Source: Brucella sp. 21LCYQ03
GTDB lineage: Bacteria > Pseudomonadota > Alphaproteobacteria > Rhizobiales > Rhizobiaceae
Length of the DNA stretch: 64,000 nt
Assembly (NCBI RefSeq): GCF_023554105.1
Contig: NZ_JAMJWE010000001.1
Location: forward strand, 124,001-188,000
Direction of reading: 5' to 3'
Part shown: piece by piece, positions 53,144 through 62,925 of the stretch
How positions within the stretch are numbered: position 1 is the stretch's first letter
Layout: every line of letters starts with the position of its first letter
Translations under genes and position numbers: made by a program
Notes under the pieces: generated by a model
What the model was told of the DNA's origin: nothing
The model's database searches: none
Seen by the model: only the letters and a program-made list of their open reading frames with translations

Positions 53144-55012
53144 ATGCAATTGATGAAAGCGGTTTACAGCCTGTTCGAGCGCTGGGTTGATCCCTTCCGC
53201 GAACCGGACAAGCTCAGACCGCCTTCAACAACGCTGGCTTTTCTGTGGCATTATGCGCGTCAAGCCAAATGGCCGCTTGCAACGGCACTGGCTGTAGGTG
53301 GTCTTGCGCCTTTGGTTGAGGCAGGGCTGTTCTATTTTACCGGCAGACTGGTCGATATTCTTGATCAGGCGGGGCGTGCAGGTGTCGAGCGCAGCTGGTC
53401 GGAATTGTTTCAGGCCGCTGGCCCGGAACTGCTGTTTATGGCGGTCACGGTTCTGGTTATCCGCTTTTTGGTGACAGCGCTGACTACGATGCTTGAAGGC
53501 CAGACGCTATCGCCGGGCTTTTACAACATGATCCGCTGGCAGGCGAATTCCTATGTGCAGCGGCAGTCCTATGCCTTCTTTCAGAATGATTTTGCCGGGC
53601 GTATCGCCACCAAAGTCTGGCAGGCAGGGCAGGCGGCAGGTGATCTGATTGAGAGCCTGATTCAGGTTGTCTGGTTCATGGCGATCTATAGCATCACGAC
53701 GCTGGTTCTGGTCGGGCAGCTCGACTGGCGCTTGGCTGCGGCAGTCATTGTCTGGATTGTGGCTTTTGGATTGATCGCAAAGCACTTTCTGCCACGCATC
53801 CGCAAGAATGCAGAGGCGTCGGCTGAAGCAGGCTCGATGATTAACGGGCGCATCGTTGATAGCTATTCCAATATCCAGACGATCAAGCTTAATACCGTTG
53901 ATGATGACGAGCGCTATATGCGTGATGGCTTTAAGCGCTATCTCGCGGCGGTCTTCCCATTCATGCGCTCTCTGACAGGCGTGCGGCTTGCCATGACTGC
54001 GCTTTCGGGCGTGATGATTGTGGTGATTGCGGGCATTACCATTGATTTGTGGACGAAAGACGCGATCACCGTCGGACAGGTGTCCTTCACGCTGGGTTTG
54101 ATCCTGCGTCTCAATATGCTGCTTGGCCGGTTGATGATGCAGTTGAACGGCATGCTGCGGCAGCTCGGCCTGATCGAAAACTCGATGAAGCTTTTGTCTG
54201 CGCCGCTTGGTCTGGAAGATAAGCGCGATGCAAAGCCATTGCTTATTACCGATGCGCGTATCGATATTCGCGACGTGACATTTCATTATGGAAAAGCAGC
54301 GGGCGTTCTGGATAAGATCAACTTTTCTATCAAAGGTGGCGAGCGTATCGGGCTGGTTGGTCATTCTGGTGCTGGTAAGTCTACACTCGTCAATCTGATC
54401 CTCAGGCTCTACGATGTTGAGAAAGGCGCGATCCTTGTTGATGGGCAGGACGTGCGCGATGTGACGCAAGCATCTCTCCGGCGCGCTTTTGCGGTGGTCA
54501 GTCAGGAGACTGCGCTTCTACATCGTTCGCTGCGCGATAACATTATGCTGGCGCGTGACGATGCGACCGACGATGATCTTACCGAGGCCGCGCGGCAGGC
54601 AGAAGCGGATGAGTTTATTGCAAGGCTTGAAGACTTCAATGGCCGCAAATCCTTTGATGCTTTTGTGGGTGAGCGAGGTGTTAAGCTTTCCGGTGGTCAG
54701 CGACAGCGTATTGCGATTGCGCGTGCAATTCTTAAAGATGCGCCAATCTTTATTCTGGATGAGGCCACATCAGCGCTCGACTCAGAGGTTGAAGCATCTA
54801 TTCAGGAGAACCTGCGTCAGCTGATGGATGGTAAGACGGTGATAGCCATCGCGCATCGGCTTTCAACCATCGCAGCACTGGATCGTCTTATTGTTATGGA
54901 TAAGGGGCGTATTGCTGAAGAAGGCACGCATGATGAGCTTATCGCGCAAGGCGGTATTTATGCGGGTCTGTGGGCGCGGCAATCCGGCGGTTTTCTGGGC
55001 GTAGATAACTAA
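53144..55012 (+). CDS. ABC exporter, fused permease-ATPase (second of two)
   Basis: 622 residues from ATG 53144 (AAGGA four bases before) or ATG 53153. Membrane domain about 30-330, then Walker A GHSGAGKST, signature LSGGQRQRIAIARAI, Walker B FILDEATSALDSE and IAHRLSTIAALDR. It is a paralogue of the preceding gene (same ends such as GGIYAGLWARQSGGFLG). As both ATP sites look complete, either homodimers or a heterodimer are possible. It is followed by a strong terminator, so it is not part of the pet operon. Confidence 0.92.
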   Translation: MQLMKAVYSLFERWVDPFREPDKLRPPSTTLAFLWHYARQAKWPLATALAVGGLAPLVEAGLFYFTGRLVDILDQAGRAGVERSWSELFQAAGPELLFMAVTVLVIRFLVTALTTMLEGQTLSPGFYNMIRWQANSYVQRQSYAFFQNDFAGRIATKVWQAGQAAGDLIESLIQVVWFMAIYSITTLVLVGQLDWRLAAAVIVWIVAFGLIAKHFLPRIRKNAEASAEAGSMINGRIVDSYSNIQTIKLNTVDDDERYMRDGFKRYLAAVFPFMRSLTGVRLAMTALSGVMIVVIAGITIDLWTKDAITVGQVSFTLGLILRLNMLLGRLMMQLNGMLRQLGLIENSMKLLSAPLGLEDKRDAKPLLITDARIDIRDVTFHYGKAAGVLDKINFSIKGGERIGLVGHSGAGKSTLVNLILRLYDVEKGAILVDGQDVRDVTQASLRRAFAVVSQETALLHRSLRDNIMLARDDATDDDLTEAARQAEADEFIARLEDFNGRKSFDAFVGERGVKLSGGQRQRIAIARAILKDAPIFILDEATSALDSEVEASIQENLRQLMDGKTVIAIAHRLSTIAALDRLIVMDKGRIAEEGTHDELIAQGGIYAGLWARQSGGFLGVDN

Positions 55013-55039
55013 TTTAGAGCTATTTTCTGCATCATAAAG

Positions 55040-55077
55040 ACCTCCGCGCACAGTGAGATTTGCGTGGAGGTTTTTGT
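55040..55077 (+). terminator. Terminator of the ABC exporter operon
   Basis: ACCTCCGCGCA (55040-55050) pairs with TGCGTGGAGGT (55061-55071) with one mismatch, followed by TTTTG. The 250 bp from there to petA hold no gene that I see and must contain the pet promoter. Confidence 0.85.
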
Positions 55078-55324
55078 TTGGCAACATTTTAAACTTTGCA
55101 AAAAGGCTCCCTGCGACATGGTGCCGTCCCTTGGGCTTGGCGTCTGGACAAGGCTTTTCAACCTGCCTACACCTTAATGTTGAGATGGAGGGAATTTCGT
55201 TCTGCAAGCACTTGTAGAACTGCAATTTGCGTGTGAGCGCAAAGTGCGGGACCGCTTTTGCGCAGGTGCACGACGGACGAGGGGAGTTATCAATTGAATA
55301 TCCAGGTTAAAAAGGAATTGGCAC

Positions 55325-55888
55325 GTGAGCGCACACGACACGGCTGAGCCGACACGACGTGATTTTTTGTATATTGCGACGGGAATGGCCGGTGTCGTTG
55401 CTGTCGGTGGACTGGCATGGCCGTTTATCGACCAGATGCGTCCCGACGCTTCGACACTCGCAGCAGCGTCTATTGAAGTCGATGTATCTTCGCTCGAAGA
55501 AGGCGCATCCATGACTGTCAAATGGCGGGGCAAGCCAATTTTCATTCGCAATCGTACTGCTAAGGAAATTGAAGACGCCAAGGTGACAGCCTTGACCGAT
55601 CTCAAAGACATTGCAGCGCGCAATGCCAATCTTCCTTTGGATGCGGAAGCGACGGACGTCGCGCGTTCGGCAGGTGAAGGCAAGGAAAACTGGATCGTCA
55701 TGGTTGGCGTTTGTACGCACCTTGGCTGCGTGCCGCTTGGTGAATCTGGTTCATTTGGTGGATGGTTCTGCCCATGCCACGGTTCGACCTATGATACCGC
55801 CGGTCGTATCCGCAGCGGTCCAGCGCCGGAAAACATGTACATTCCAGAATATGCATTCACTTCCGATACGGTCATCAGGATCGGCTAA
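55325..55888 (+). CDS. petA: Ubiquinol-cytochrome c reductase Rieske iron-sulfur subunit
   Basis: 187 residues from GTG 55325 (AAGGAA upstream). A twin-arginine-like start TRRDFLYIA leads into the single membrane anchor (about 17-36). The [2Fe-2S] cluster ligands are C130/H132 in CTHLGC and C149/H152 in CPCHGS, with the C135-C151 disulfide. It passes electrons from quinol to cytochrome c1 in complex III. First gene of petABC. Confidence 0.97.
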   Translation: MSAHDTAEPTRRDFLYIATGMAGVVAVGGLAWPFIDQMRPDASTLAAASIEVDVSSLEEGASMTVKWRGKPIFIRNRTAKEIEDAKVTALTDLKDIAARNANLPLDAEATDVARSAGEGKENWIVMVGVCTHLGCVPLGESGSFGGWFCPCHGSTYDTAGRIRSGPAPENMYIPEYAFTSDTVIRIG

Positions 55889-55911
55889 GACAGATCTTGG
55901 GGAGATAAAAT

Positions 55912-57198
55912 ATGAGTGGTCATCACTCCACATATACGCCCTCGACCGGCATCGAAAAATGGGTCGACGAGCGGCTGCCTTTGCCGCGTCTTGTCTATGA
56001 TTCATTTGTTGCCTATCCGACTCCGCGTAACCTGAATTACATGTATACGTTCGGCGGCATTCTGAGCTTCATGCTCATTGCCCAGATTTTGACCGGCATT
56101 GTGCTGGCCATGCATTATGCGGCTGAAACGACCATTGCGTTCAATTCGGTCGAAAAAATCATGCGCGATGTCAACTCCGGCTGGCTGCTGCGCTATATGC
56201 ATGCGAACGGCGCATCATTCTTCTTTATCGCAGTTTATTTGCATATTGCCCGCGGACTTTACTACGGTTCCTATAAAGCACCACGCGAGCTTCTGTGGAT
56301 TCTCGGCGTGGTCATCTTCCTCCTGATGATGGCTACCGCCTTCATGGGCTATGTGCTGCCATGGGGCCAGATGTCCTTCTGGGGTGCAACAGTTATCACG
56401 GGCTTCTTTACCGCCTTTCCGGTGATAGGTGAGCCGATCCAGCAATTGCTGCTTGGCGGCTTCGCGGTTGATAACCCAACGCTCAACCGCTTCTTCTCGC
56501 TGCATTATTTGCTGCCGTTCATGATTGTGGGTGTTGTTATCCTGCACGTTTGGGCGTTGCATGTGACAGGCCAGACAAACCCAACCGGCATTGAAGTCAA
56601 ATCGAAGACGGATACGCTGCCGTTCACACCTTATGCGACCATCAAGGACGCTTTTGGTGCGCTCGTCTTCTTCATTTTCTTCGCCTATTTCGTCTTCTAC
56701 ATGCCGAATTTCCTCGGTCACCCGGATAACTACATTCAGGCTGACTCGCTGAAGACACCGGCGCATATCGTCCCTGAATGGTACTTCCTGCCATTCTACG
56801 CGATGCTGCGTGCGATTACCTTCAACATTGGACCGATCGACTCCAAGCTTGGCGGCGTTCTGGTGATGTTTGGTTCGATTGCGATCCTGTTTGTCGTGCC
56901 ATGGCTCGATACTTCTAAGGTGCGCTCGGCTGTTTACCGCCCTTGGTTCAAGCTGTTCTTCTGGCTGTTCGTGATCAACGCCATCTTCCTTGGCTGGCTG
57001 GGTTCGCGTCCTGCGGAAGGCGTTTATACGCTGATGGCGCAGTTTGGCACGCTTTACTACTTCGCATTCTTCATCGTCATCATGCCGATCCTTGGATTGG
57101 TTGAAAAGCCGAAGCGCCTGCCGAACTCGATTACCGAGGCAGTGCTTGAGAAGAGCGAAGGCAAGGCTGAGATTACCCCAGTGGAAATCAAAGGCTGA
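55912..57198 (+). CDS. petB: Cytochrome b of the bc1 complex
   Basis: 428 residues with eight membrane segments. Heme-ligand histidines lie in [14 protein letters not shown] segments ([33 protein letters not shown] in part) and [21 protein letters not shown]. The quinol-site motif [12 protein letters not shown] (PEWY) is present. The full-length b includes both the b-type N-terminal and C-terminal halves. GGGGAGA precedes ATG 55912. Follows petA after 23 bp. Confidence 0.97.
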   Translation: MSGHHSTYTPSTGIEKWVDERLPLPRLVYDSFVAYPTPRNLNYMYTFGGILSFMLIAQILTGIVLAMHYAAETTIAFNSVEKIMRDVNSGWLLRYMHANGASFFFIAVYLHIARGLYYGSYKAPRELLWILGVVIFLLMMATAFMGYVLPWGQMSFWGATVITGFFTAFPVIGEPIQQLLLGGFAVDNPTLNRFFSLHYLLPFMIVGVVILHVWALHVTGQTNPTGIEVKSKTDTLPFTPYATIKDAFGALVFFIFFAYFVFYMPNFLGHPDNYIQADSLKTPAHIVPEWYFLPFYAMLRAITFNIGPIDSKLGGVLVMFGSIAILFVVPWLDTSKVRSAVYRPWFKLFFWLFVINAIFLGWLGSRPAEGVYTLMAQFGTLYYFAFFIVIMPILGLVEKPKRLPNSITEAVLEKSEGKAEITPVEIKG

Positions 57199-57221
57199 AG
57201 TGCGAGATGAAGGACGTAACA

Positions 57222-58091
57222 ATGAAAAACATCCTCAAGAGTTTCGCTGCTTTCGGTATTGCTCCGCTGGTGGCACTCGGTGTGACGATGGGTGGTGCCT
57301 TTGCTGCCGGTGGCGGCGAAGGCGAACCTGAGCATTATCCGATCCACCATCCGAAGCAGGAAAGCTGGAGCTTCTCGGGCCCGTTCGGCACTTATGACAA
57401 GGGACAGCTTCAGCGCGGTCTTAAAGTCTATAAGGAAGTATGTGCAGCGTGCCACTCAATGAACCTCGTGGCTTTCCGCAATCTGGAAGCGCTTGGTTAT
57501 TCGCCTGAGCAGGTGAAAGCTTTTGCTGCGGAATATGAAGTCACAGACGGTCCAAATGCGGATGGTGAAATGTTCACCCGTAAGGCCATTGCGACAGATC
57601 ATTTTCCGGCGCCATTTCCGAACGTGAATGCTGCTGCTGCCGCCAATAATGGTGCTGCGCCGCCAGACTTCTCGCTGATTGCCAAGGCGCGTGCTGTTGA
57701 ACGTGGTTTCCCGACCTTTATCTTCGACATATTCACGCAATATGCCGAAGCTGGTCCGGATTATATCCACGCGCTTCTGACCGGCTATGACGAACAGCCG
57801 CCAGCAGGTATGCAGGTTGCCGAAGGCACGTACTATAATCCGTATTTCATTGCGGGTAAGTCGCTTGCCATGGCTAAGCCTTTGAGTGACGATCAGGTCG
57901 ATTACGACGATGGTTCGCCACAGACGGTTGACCAGTATGCGCGTGACGTTTCGGCATTCCTGATGTGGTCTGCTGAACCGCATTTGGAAGAACGCAAAAA
58001 GATTGGTTTCAGGGTCATCATTTTCCTGATCCTGTTCGCTGGCCTTGTTTACATTGCCAAGCGTTCGATCTGGTCGAATGTAAAACATTGA
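57222..58091 (+). CDS. petC: Cytochrome c1 of the bc1 complex
   Basis: 289 residues from ATG 57222, with AAGGA seven bases before; the in-frame ATG 57207 overlaps that site. Signal peptide (about 1-29), heme-binding C74-A-A-C77-H78 in VCAACHSMNL, the axial-ligand region AEGTYYNPYFIAGKSLAMAKPL (in part) with its methionine, and a C-terminal membrane anchor (VIIFLILFAGLVYIAKRSIW). It accepts electrons from the Rieske protein. Closes petABC; strong terminator behind. Confidence 0.97.
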   Translation: MKNILKSFAAFGIAPLVALGVTMGGAFAAGGGEGEPEHYPIHHPKQESWSFSGPFGTYDKGQLQRGLKVYKEVCAACHSMNLVAFRNLEALGYSPEQVKAFAAEYEVTDGPNADGEMFTRKAIATDHFPAPFPNVNAAAAANNGAAPPDFSLIAKARAVERGFPTFIFDIFTQYAEAGPDYIHALLTGYDEQPPAGMQVAEGTYYNPYFIAGKSLAMAKPLSDDQVDYDDGSPQTVDQYARDVSAFLMWSAEPHLEERKKIGFRVIIFLILFAGLVYIAKRSIWSNVKH

Positions 58092-58110
58092 TTGATTAAT
58101 CAGACTGTTG

Positions 58111-58138
58111 AAAAGGGCGCCGCGAGGCGCCCTTTTTG
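58111..58138 (+). terminator. petABC terminator
   Basis: AAAAGGGCGCC, GCGA loop, GGCGCCCTTTTTG. Confidence 0.9.
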
Positions 58139-58268
58139 TTGGATGAGTATCACAAGTTGCTCAAAAGCATGGGAAGTCGCTTGGCGCGCCGTGCATATCG
58201 TGGTTGAAGGGTGATCAATATAATTGATCGGGCCGAAGCCATAAGCTTCTCCTCTGAAAGGACTGAAA

Positions 58269-58814
58269 ATGGAATCGACGCTCAAAGCCACTTTGAAAGA
58301 CGCGATCAGAACAATTCCTGATTATCCGAAGCCGGGTGTCCAGTTCCGTGATGTCACCACGCTGATGGGTGACGCACAGGCTTTCCGTCGTGCTGTTGAT
58401 GAGCTGGTTTATCCTTTTGCCGGCAACAAGGTCGATAAGGTCGCAGGAATTGAAGCGCGTGGCTTTATCCTTGGCGGCGCGATTGCGCATCAGCTTTCGG
58501 CTGGCTTTGTGCCGATCCGTAAAAAGGGCAAGCTGCCGCGTGATACCGTGCGGATTGCCTACAGTCTTGAATATGGCATTGATGAAATGGAAATGCATCG
58601 CGATGCCATCGAGAAGGGCGAGCGTATCATTCTGGTCGATGATCTGATCGCAACTGGCGGCACGGCAGAAGCTGCTGCGAAGCTTCTTTTGCAGATGGGC
58701 GCCAATATCGTCGCGGCCTGCTTCATCATTGATCTGCCCGATTTAGGCGGGCGCAAGAAGCTGGAAGCGCTCGGCGTGCCGGTCCGCACACTTGTCGAAT
58801 TTGAAGGCGATTGA
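58269..58814 (+). CDS. apt: Adenine phosphoribosyltransferase
   Basis: 181 residues. [18 protein letters not shown] and [19 protein letters not shown] are the family N-terminal motifs; the PRPP-binding loop is [20 protein letters not shown]. It salvages adenine to AMP. AGGA precedes ATG 58269. It stands alone, closed by the terminator at 58834-58863. Confidence 0.96.
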   Translation: MESTLKATLKDAIRTIPDYPKPGVQFRDVTTLMGDAQAFRRAVDELVYPFAGNKVDKVAGIEARGFILGGAIAHQLSAGFVPIRKKGKLPRDTVRIAYSLEYGIDEMEMHRDAIEKGERIILVDDLIATGGTAEAAAKLLLQMGANIVAACFIIDLPDLGGRKKLEALGVPVRTLVEFEGD

Positions 58815-58833
58815 TTCACCTCACCCTTAGAAG

Positions 58834-58864
58834 AAAAGGCCCGGAGTTTTCCGGGCCTTTTTCG
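58834..58864. terminator. Bidirectional terminator apt/maoC
   Basis: AAAAGGCCCGGA, GTTT loop, TCCGGGCCTTTTT. Confidence 0.9.
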
Positions 58865-59335
58865 TTAAGCGGGCAGTTTTACCATGGCGGCATTGTCAAA
58901 GGACAAAACCTTGTCGCCGTTTTGGTTATAAGCACTGGTGCTCATACTCAGCATCGACCAGCCGGGACGCGAGCTGAGAGGGCGTACAGAATGGACCGTT
59001 CGCTTATAGGTGATCGTGTCGCCTGCATAAACTGGACGTAGCCATTTGAGGTTCTCAAAGCCGGGTGAGGGGCCAAATGTCGGCGGAACTTCGCCGCGCT
59101 TCATTGCATCCTTGGTTGCCTCAACGATGGATGCCACGTTGAGCTTCATGAAAACTGCTGTGGTATGCCAGCCCGACGCACAGAGGCCACCCAGCACGCT
59201 GTTCTTGGCTGTTTCCGCATCCAGATGAAACGGCTGCGGGTCGAACTTTGAAGCGAAGTGGATGATTTCCTCAGCGGTGAATGTATAGCTGCCGATTGAA
59301 ATTTCTTCGCCGAGATGCTCTTCGATAAAGCTCAT
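58865..59335 (-). CDS. MaoC-like hydratase (second of pair)
   Basis: 156 residues, hot-dog fold. The hydratase signature is HFASKFDPQPFHLDAETA (catalytic Asp and His in FDPQPFHLD), followed by GLCASGWHTTAVFMKL and WLRPVYAGDTITY. MaoC-type enzymes hydrate enoyl-CoA esters. The start overlaps the stop of the upstream MaoC gene by four bases (ATGA). Two paralogues in tandem suggest a heterodimer, in which each hot dog supplies part of the active site. Confidence 0.88.
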   Translation of the reverse strand: MSFIEEHLGEEISIGSYTFTAEEIIHFASKFDPQPFHLDAETAKNSVLGGLCASGWHTTAVFMKLNVASIVEATKDAMKRGEVPPTFGPSPGFENLKWLRPVYAGDTITYKRTVHSVRPLSSRPGWSMLSMSTSAYNQNGDKVLSFDNAAMVKLPA

Positions 59336-59814
59336 GCCGCATCTCCTTCGATCTCAGGATTGCGAAGGCCGACCATGGCAGTGTGTTGCAACTCACAAAC
59401 CACTTCGCCACGCTGATTGACGATCTCATTATAGACCGTGAGGAACCCTACATGCGGCATGGATTTAGAACGGCGACGATCAAGCACGGTCGAGAAGCCG
59501 CTCAGTGTGTCACCTGCAAGCACTGGTCGCTTCCAGCGGTTGAATTCGATGCCGGGACTACCTTGTGAAGTCGAATCCTTAAGATAGGCATCCAAGACCA
59601 TGCGCATGAAAAGCGACACGGTATGCCAGCCCGAAGCAGCGAGGCCTCCAAGGACGCTTGCCTTGCCTGCGTCTTCATCAAGGTGGAAGGGCTGCGGGTC
59701 GAATTCACGGGCGAATTCGATAATCTCTTCTTTGCTAATGGTGCGCGGTCCGAAGGGAAGCTTCAGTCCTTGCGTGAAATCTTCATACGCATATTTGGGC
59801 GTCTTATTAGTCAA
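59332..59814 (-). CDS. MaoC-like hydratase (first of pair)
   Basis: 160 residues starting at TTG 59814, chosen because GGAGGAG lies six bases before it; a longer ATG frame to 59868 would pass through that site. Signature EFAREFDPQPFHLDEDAG, then GLAASGWHTVSLFMRM and RWKRPVLAGDTLSGF. Same fold as its downstream partner, with about half of the residues alike by eye. Upstream (59899-59917) is a 19-bp perfect palindrome that may be its operator. The substrate is unknown. Confidence 0.88.
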   Translation of the reverse strand: MTNKTPKYAYEDFTQGLKLPFGPRTISKEEIIEFAREFDPQPFHLDEDAGKASVLGGLAASGWHTVSLFMRMVLDAYLKDSTSQGSPGIEFNRWKRPVLAGDTLSGFSTVLDRRRSKSMPHVGFLTVYNEIVNQRGEVVCELQHTAMVGLRNPEIEGDAA

Positions 59815-59898
59815 TCCGGTCTCCTCCCACCAGAGCGGCGTTGCCGCTCTTTTTCTTTGCCTGCGCATGTCTTAATCCCATCGTAGCGGGATCAGAAT

Positions 59899-59917
59899 AT
59901 CAGTCCAGTGGACTGAT
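59899..59917. promoter_or_regulatory. 19-bp perfect palindrome upstream of the MaoC pair
   Basis: ATCAGTCCA-G-TGGACTGAT, 85-103 bp before the TTG start. Looks like a TetR- or GntR-type operator; no regulator gene is adjacent. Confidence 0.55.
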
Positions 59918-59921
59918 TTCC

Positions 59922-59957
59922 CCGCGAAGGCGGTTCCCACTTTTGGAAGACATGCGT
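59922..59957. repeat. Dispersed palindrome family 2, partial copy G
   Basis: CGCGAAGGCGGTTCCCACTT then TTGGAAGACATGCG, the reverse orientation of copy F at 27051-27096 with only one arm well kept. Confidence 0.6.
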
Positions 59958-59960
59958 AGA

Positions 59961-59993
59961 AAAAAGGCCGCTATTTTGTAGCGGCCTTTGTTT
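59961..59993 (-). terminator. ychF terminator
   Basis: AAAGGCCGCTA (59963-59973) and TAGCGGCCTTT (59979-59989), TTTTT following on the minus strand. Confidence 0.9.
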
Positions 59994-59995
59994 TA

Positions 59996-61099
59996 TCAAG
60001 TATTGAAGCGGAACAGCATCACATCGCCGTCATGGACGATGTATTCCTTGCCTTCGTCCCGCGCTTTGCCTGCTTCCTTGGCGCCGACTTCACCATTGAA
60101 CTTGATGTAGTCTTCATAGGCGATGGTCTGTGCACGAATGAAGCCGCGCTCGAAATCCGTATGGATGACGCCAGCAGCGCCCGGAGCTTTGGTTCCGCGA
60201 CGGATGGTCCAAGCGCGGGTTTCCTTCGGCCCTGCCGTGAAGTAGGTGATGAGATCGAGCAGCTTGTAGCCAGCGCGAATAAGACGGTCGAGACCCGGCT
60301 CCTCTAAGCCCATGGCGTCGAGATATTCCTTGGCTTCTTCGTCTGCAAGCTGTGCCACTTCTGCTTCGATTGCAGCCGAAATGATGACGCTCTGCGCACC
60401 CTGTTCAGCAGCCATTTTGGCGACAGCTTCGCTGTGTTCATTGCCATTGGCTGCGTCACGTTCGGCGACATTGCAGACATAAAGCACAGGCTTCGAGGTC
60501 AGCAGGTTCAAGCCTTTGAGGATCAGCAGATCATCTGGTGCAATGTCTTTCAGCATCAGGCGAACCGGCTTGCCGTTTTGCAACAGTTCCAGTGCCTGTT
60601 CCATCACTGGCAGAACAGTCGTTGCTTCTTTGTCCTTGGACGAAGCGCGCTTACGGATCTGAACGATACGACGCTCAATGCTTTCGAGGTCCGAAAGCAT
60701 CAGTTCCGTTTCAACGGTTTCAGCGTCTGACACAGGATCGATACGACCTTCAACATGGGTAATATCGTCATCTTCAAAGCAGCGCAGAACATGCACGATG
60801 GCATCGACTTCGCGGATATTGGCGAGGAACTGGTTGCCCAGACCTTCGCCCTTGGATGCACCGCGCACCAGACCAGCAATATCAACGAAGTTGATGCGGG
60901 TCGGGATGATTTCCTTAGAGCCTGCGATTTTCGCAATGCCATTCTGGCGTGGATCCGGAACAGCCACTTCGCCGGTATTTGGCTCAATGGTGCAGAATGG
61001 ATAATTTGCAGCCTGTGCTGCCGCAGTCTTGGTCAGCGCGTTAAAAAGCGTGGACTTGCCGACATTAGGCAGGCCGACGATGCCGCATTTGAAACCCAT
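59996..61099 (-). CDS. ychF: Ribosome-binding ATPase YchF
   Basis: 367 residues. G1 [14 protein letters not shown], the relaxed NTP-specificity motif (NVAERDA-like instead of NKxD, giving ATP preference), [20 protein letters not shown] (G3) and the C-terminal TGS domain (about 280-365, [21 protein letters not shown] in part). YchF binds the ribosome and affects stress responses. It lies downstream of rplY and pth on the same strand, a common Rhizobiales order. Confidence 0.96.
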   Translation of the reverse strand: MGFKCGIVGLPNVGKSTLFNALTKTAAAQAANYPFCTIEPNTGEVAVPDPRQNGIAKIAGSKEIIPTRINFVDIAGLVRGASKGEGLGNQFLANIREVDAIVHVLRCFEDDDITHVEGRIDPVSDAETVETELMLSDLESIERRIVQIRKRASSKDKEATTVLPVMEQALELLQNGKPVRLMLKDIAPDDLLILKGLNLLTSKPVLYVCNVAERDAANGNEHSEAVAKMAAEQGAQSVIISAAIEAEVAQLADEEAKEYLDAMGLEEPGLDRLIRAGYKLLDLITYFTAGPKETRAWTIRRGTKAPGAAGVIHTDFERGFIRAQTIAYEDYIKFNGEVGAKEAGKARDEGKEYIVHDGDVMLFRFNT

Positions 61100-61214
61100 G
61101 ATCTTACCTGTCAGACTAGAATAGAATTAGTGCCGCTATGCGACTTGGATACATTACTGTCGCTATGCGACATGGAAGTGTGAAGCGTCAAGAGCGCCGC
61201 GCAAGAGTCGCGGA

Positions 61215-61967
61215 TTAATCCTTCTTGCCAAGCAGCTTTTTCAGCATTTCTGCCATTGGTCCGCTTGCCGGAATATTCGGCTTGGCTGCGCTCTGGCGCG
61301 CCTGCCGAATGTGGCTCTGTGCCTTTGGCGGCGCTTTTGCCGCCTGTGCAGGATCAGCCTTGAACCCACTCGGACGCTGATTGCCGTCACCCATGGCAAC
61401 CGCCACGCGGTTCATAAAGCTGTTGTCTTCTTTTTTGGCGAGTAAGCTAATGTTGTCGGAGATAGCGCCGAACAGCTTGTCCAGCCATTCATTGTCGACT
61501 TTGGCAAAGTCGCCTAGAACGTAACTGTGCACAAGTTCTTTCGCGCCCGGATGCCCGATGCCAAGGCGCATGCGGCGATAGTCTTTACCACCGTCGAAAG
61601 TCTGCACATGCGCGTCGATGGATTTGATACCGTTGTGACCGCCAGAGCCGCCGCCGGTCTTGATGCGCAGCTTTGCAGGCGCAAGATCAAGCTCGTCATA
61701 AATGACGACGAGATCGGCAGAGGTCAGCTTGTAGAAGCGCATGGCTTCGCCAATCGACTGGCCGGAAAGGTTCATGAAAGTCATTGGCTTGATGAGAAGC
61801 ACTTTTTCGCCGTCGATCACGCCATCGGCGATCTCGGCTTTGAACTTCTTCTGCCAGTTGGAAAATCTATGGCGGCGGAATATTTCATCCACCGCCATAA
61901 AACCGATATTGTGTCGGTTGCGCGCATATTGAGGGCCGGGATTGCCAAGTCCTGCGATGAGCAGCAT
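61215..61967 (-). CDS. pth: Peptidyl-tRNA hydrolase
   Basis: 250 residues; the catalytic core is about 1-190 and the C-terminal 60 residues are a basic, alanine/proline-rich extension ([20 protein letters not shown] region) typical of Rhizobiales. Catalytic H19 is in [10 protein letters not shown], with conserved [10 protein letters not shown] and [12 protein letters not shown]. It frees tRNA from peptides dropped by ribosomes. It follows rplY after 30 bp, and the two are probably co-transcribed. Confidence 0.96.
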   Translation of the reverse strand: MLLIAGLGNPGPQYARNRHNIGFMAVDEIFRRHRFSNWQKKFKAEIADGVIDGEKVLLIKPMTFMNLSGQSIGEAMRFYKLTSADLVVIYDELDLAPAKLRIKTGGGSGGHNGIKSIDAHVQTFDGGKDYRRMRLGIGHPGAKELVHSYVLGDFAKVDNEWLDKLFGAISDNISLLAKKEDNSFMNRVAVAMGDGNQRPSGFKADPAQAAKAPPKAQSHIRQARQSAAKPNIPASGPMAEMLKKLLGKKD

Positions 61968-61997
61968 GGTTTTCTGACCCTCTTATGCAGACAGCGA

Positions 61998-62618
61998 TTA
62001 TTCGCCGTCCTTGGCTTCTGCTTCGCCTTCTGCATTTTCTTCCGACTTGAGAGCGGCAGGTGCAGCGATAGTGGCGATTGTGAAGTCGCGATCCTGAATG
62101 ACAGGAGTTGCATTCTTTGGCAGCTTGATCGCCGAGATGTGCACAGAATCACCGACTTCAAGACCTGTGAGGTCGAATTCGAGAGCTTCTGGAATTGCAT
62201 TCGCAGGAACAATCAGTTCAACATCGTGACGAACGATGTTCAGAACGCCGCCCTTCTTGATGCCAGGTGCTGCGTCTTCATTCTTGAAGTGAACTGGAAC
62301 GTTGACGGTAACAACTGACTTCGCAGAAACGCGCAGGAAGTCAACATGCTGTGGGAAGTCACGAACTGGATCCAGCTGGTAGTCCTTAGGGAGAACCTGA
62401 ATCTTCTTGCCGTCTACTTCGATCGTAGCGATCGTGGTTTTGAAACCGCCGCCGTGGATCTTGTAGAAGATTTCCTTATAGGAAACAGCAATCGAGATTG
62501 GCTCCTGCTTGTCGCCATAGATGACTGCAGGAATTAGGCCGTTGCGGCGAAGTTCGCGGGAGGACCCCTTACCAACCCGGCTGCGCAGATCGGCCTTGAG
62601 CACGTAAGTATCGCTCAT
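61998..62618 (-). CDS. rplY: Ribosomal protein L25 (CTC/TL5 long form)
   Basis: 206 residues. The 5S rRNA-binding N-terminal domain (about 5-95, [21 protein letters not shown] and [14 protein letters not shown]) is followed by the TL5-type C-terminal domain (about 100-185) and an acidic tail ([13 protein letters not shown]). ATG 62618 has AAAGG upstream; the frame is open further to 62741, but that part is the structured 5' leader. Forms an operon with pth. Confidence 0.96.
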   Translation of the reverse strand: MSDTYVLKADLRSRVGKGSSRELRRNGLIPAVIYGDKQEPISIAVSYKEIFYKIHGGGFKTTIATIEVDGKKIQVLPKDYQLDPVRDFPQHVDFLRVSAKSVVTVNVPVHFKNEDAAPGIKKGGVLNIVRHDVELIVPANAIPEALEFDLTGLEVGDSVHISAIKLPKNATPVIQDRDFTIATIAAPAALKSEENAEGEAEAKDGE

Positions 62619-62682
62619 GGCATTACCTTTCAAAGTTACTGGAGTGTTGTTTCTGATTTGATTCAATAAACAACATGAAACA

Positions 62683-62755
62683 GCCCGTAATGCCTTCCAC
62701 AAGGTGAAAGACCGGGCCGATCCATTCCGCGTTGCCTCCAAGGGTGTCTACGCGG
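62683..62755 (-). promoter_or_regulatory. Structured 5' leader of rplY (candidate)
   Basis: Two hairpins: CCGCGT (62727-62732) with ACGCGG (62750-62755), whose loop holds GGAGG on the minus strand; and GCCCG (62683-62687) with CGGGC (62713-62717) around CCTT/AAGG. L25 autoregulation through its leader is known in E. coli; here it is only inferred. Confidence 0.4.
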
Positions 62756-62925
62756 ATAGCGGTGCTATAGAACAAAGGGGCTTTTCATGCAAGGCGTTCC
62801 ACAGCTTCTGTGGGCTTTTGTCTTAACGGGTGGCATTGGTCGCGTCAAAAATGTTAAGCGGATGCCCGACTGATCGCAGGTTATTTGCCGAGTCGTCGCA
62901 AGATTCACAAAATAAAGGAAACGAG

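Noticed and set aside
53507..54469. 320-codon antisense frame in the second ABC exporter
   Set aside because: Mirror of membrane and ATPase segments; composition is not protein-like.
56215..57222. 335-codon frame antisense to petB
   Set aside because: Mirror of cytochrome b; charged low-complexity product.
62619..62741. N-terminal extension of L25 by 41 codons
   Set aside because: ATG 62618 has a ribosome site and matches the conserved L25 N-terminus; the extension covers a structured leader.
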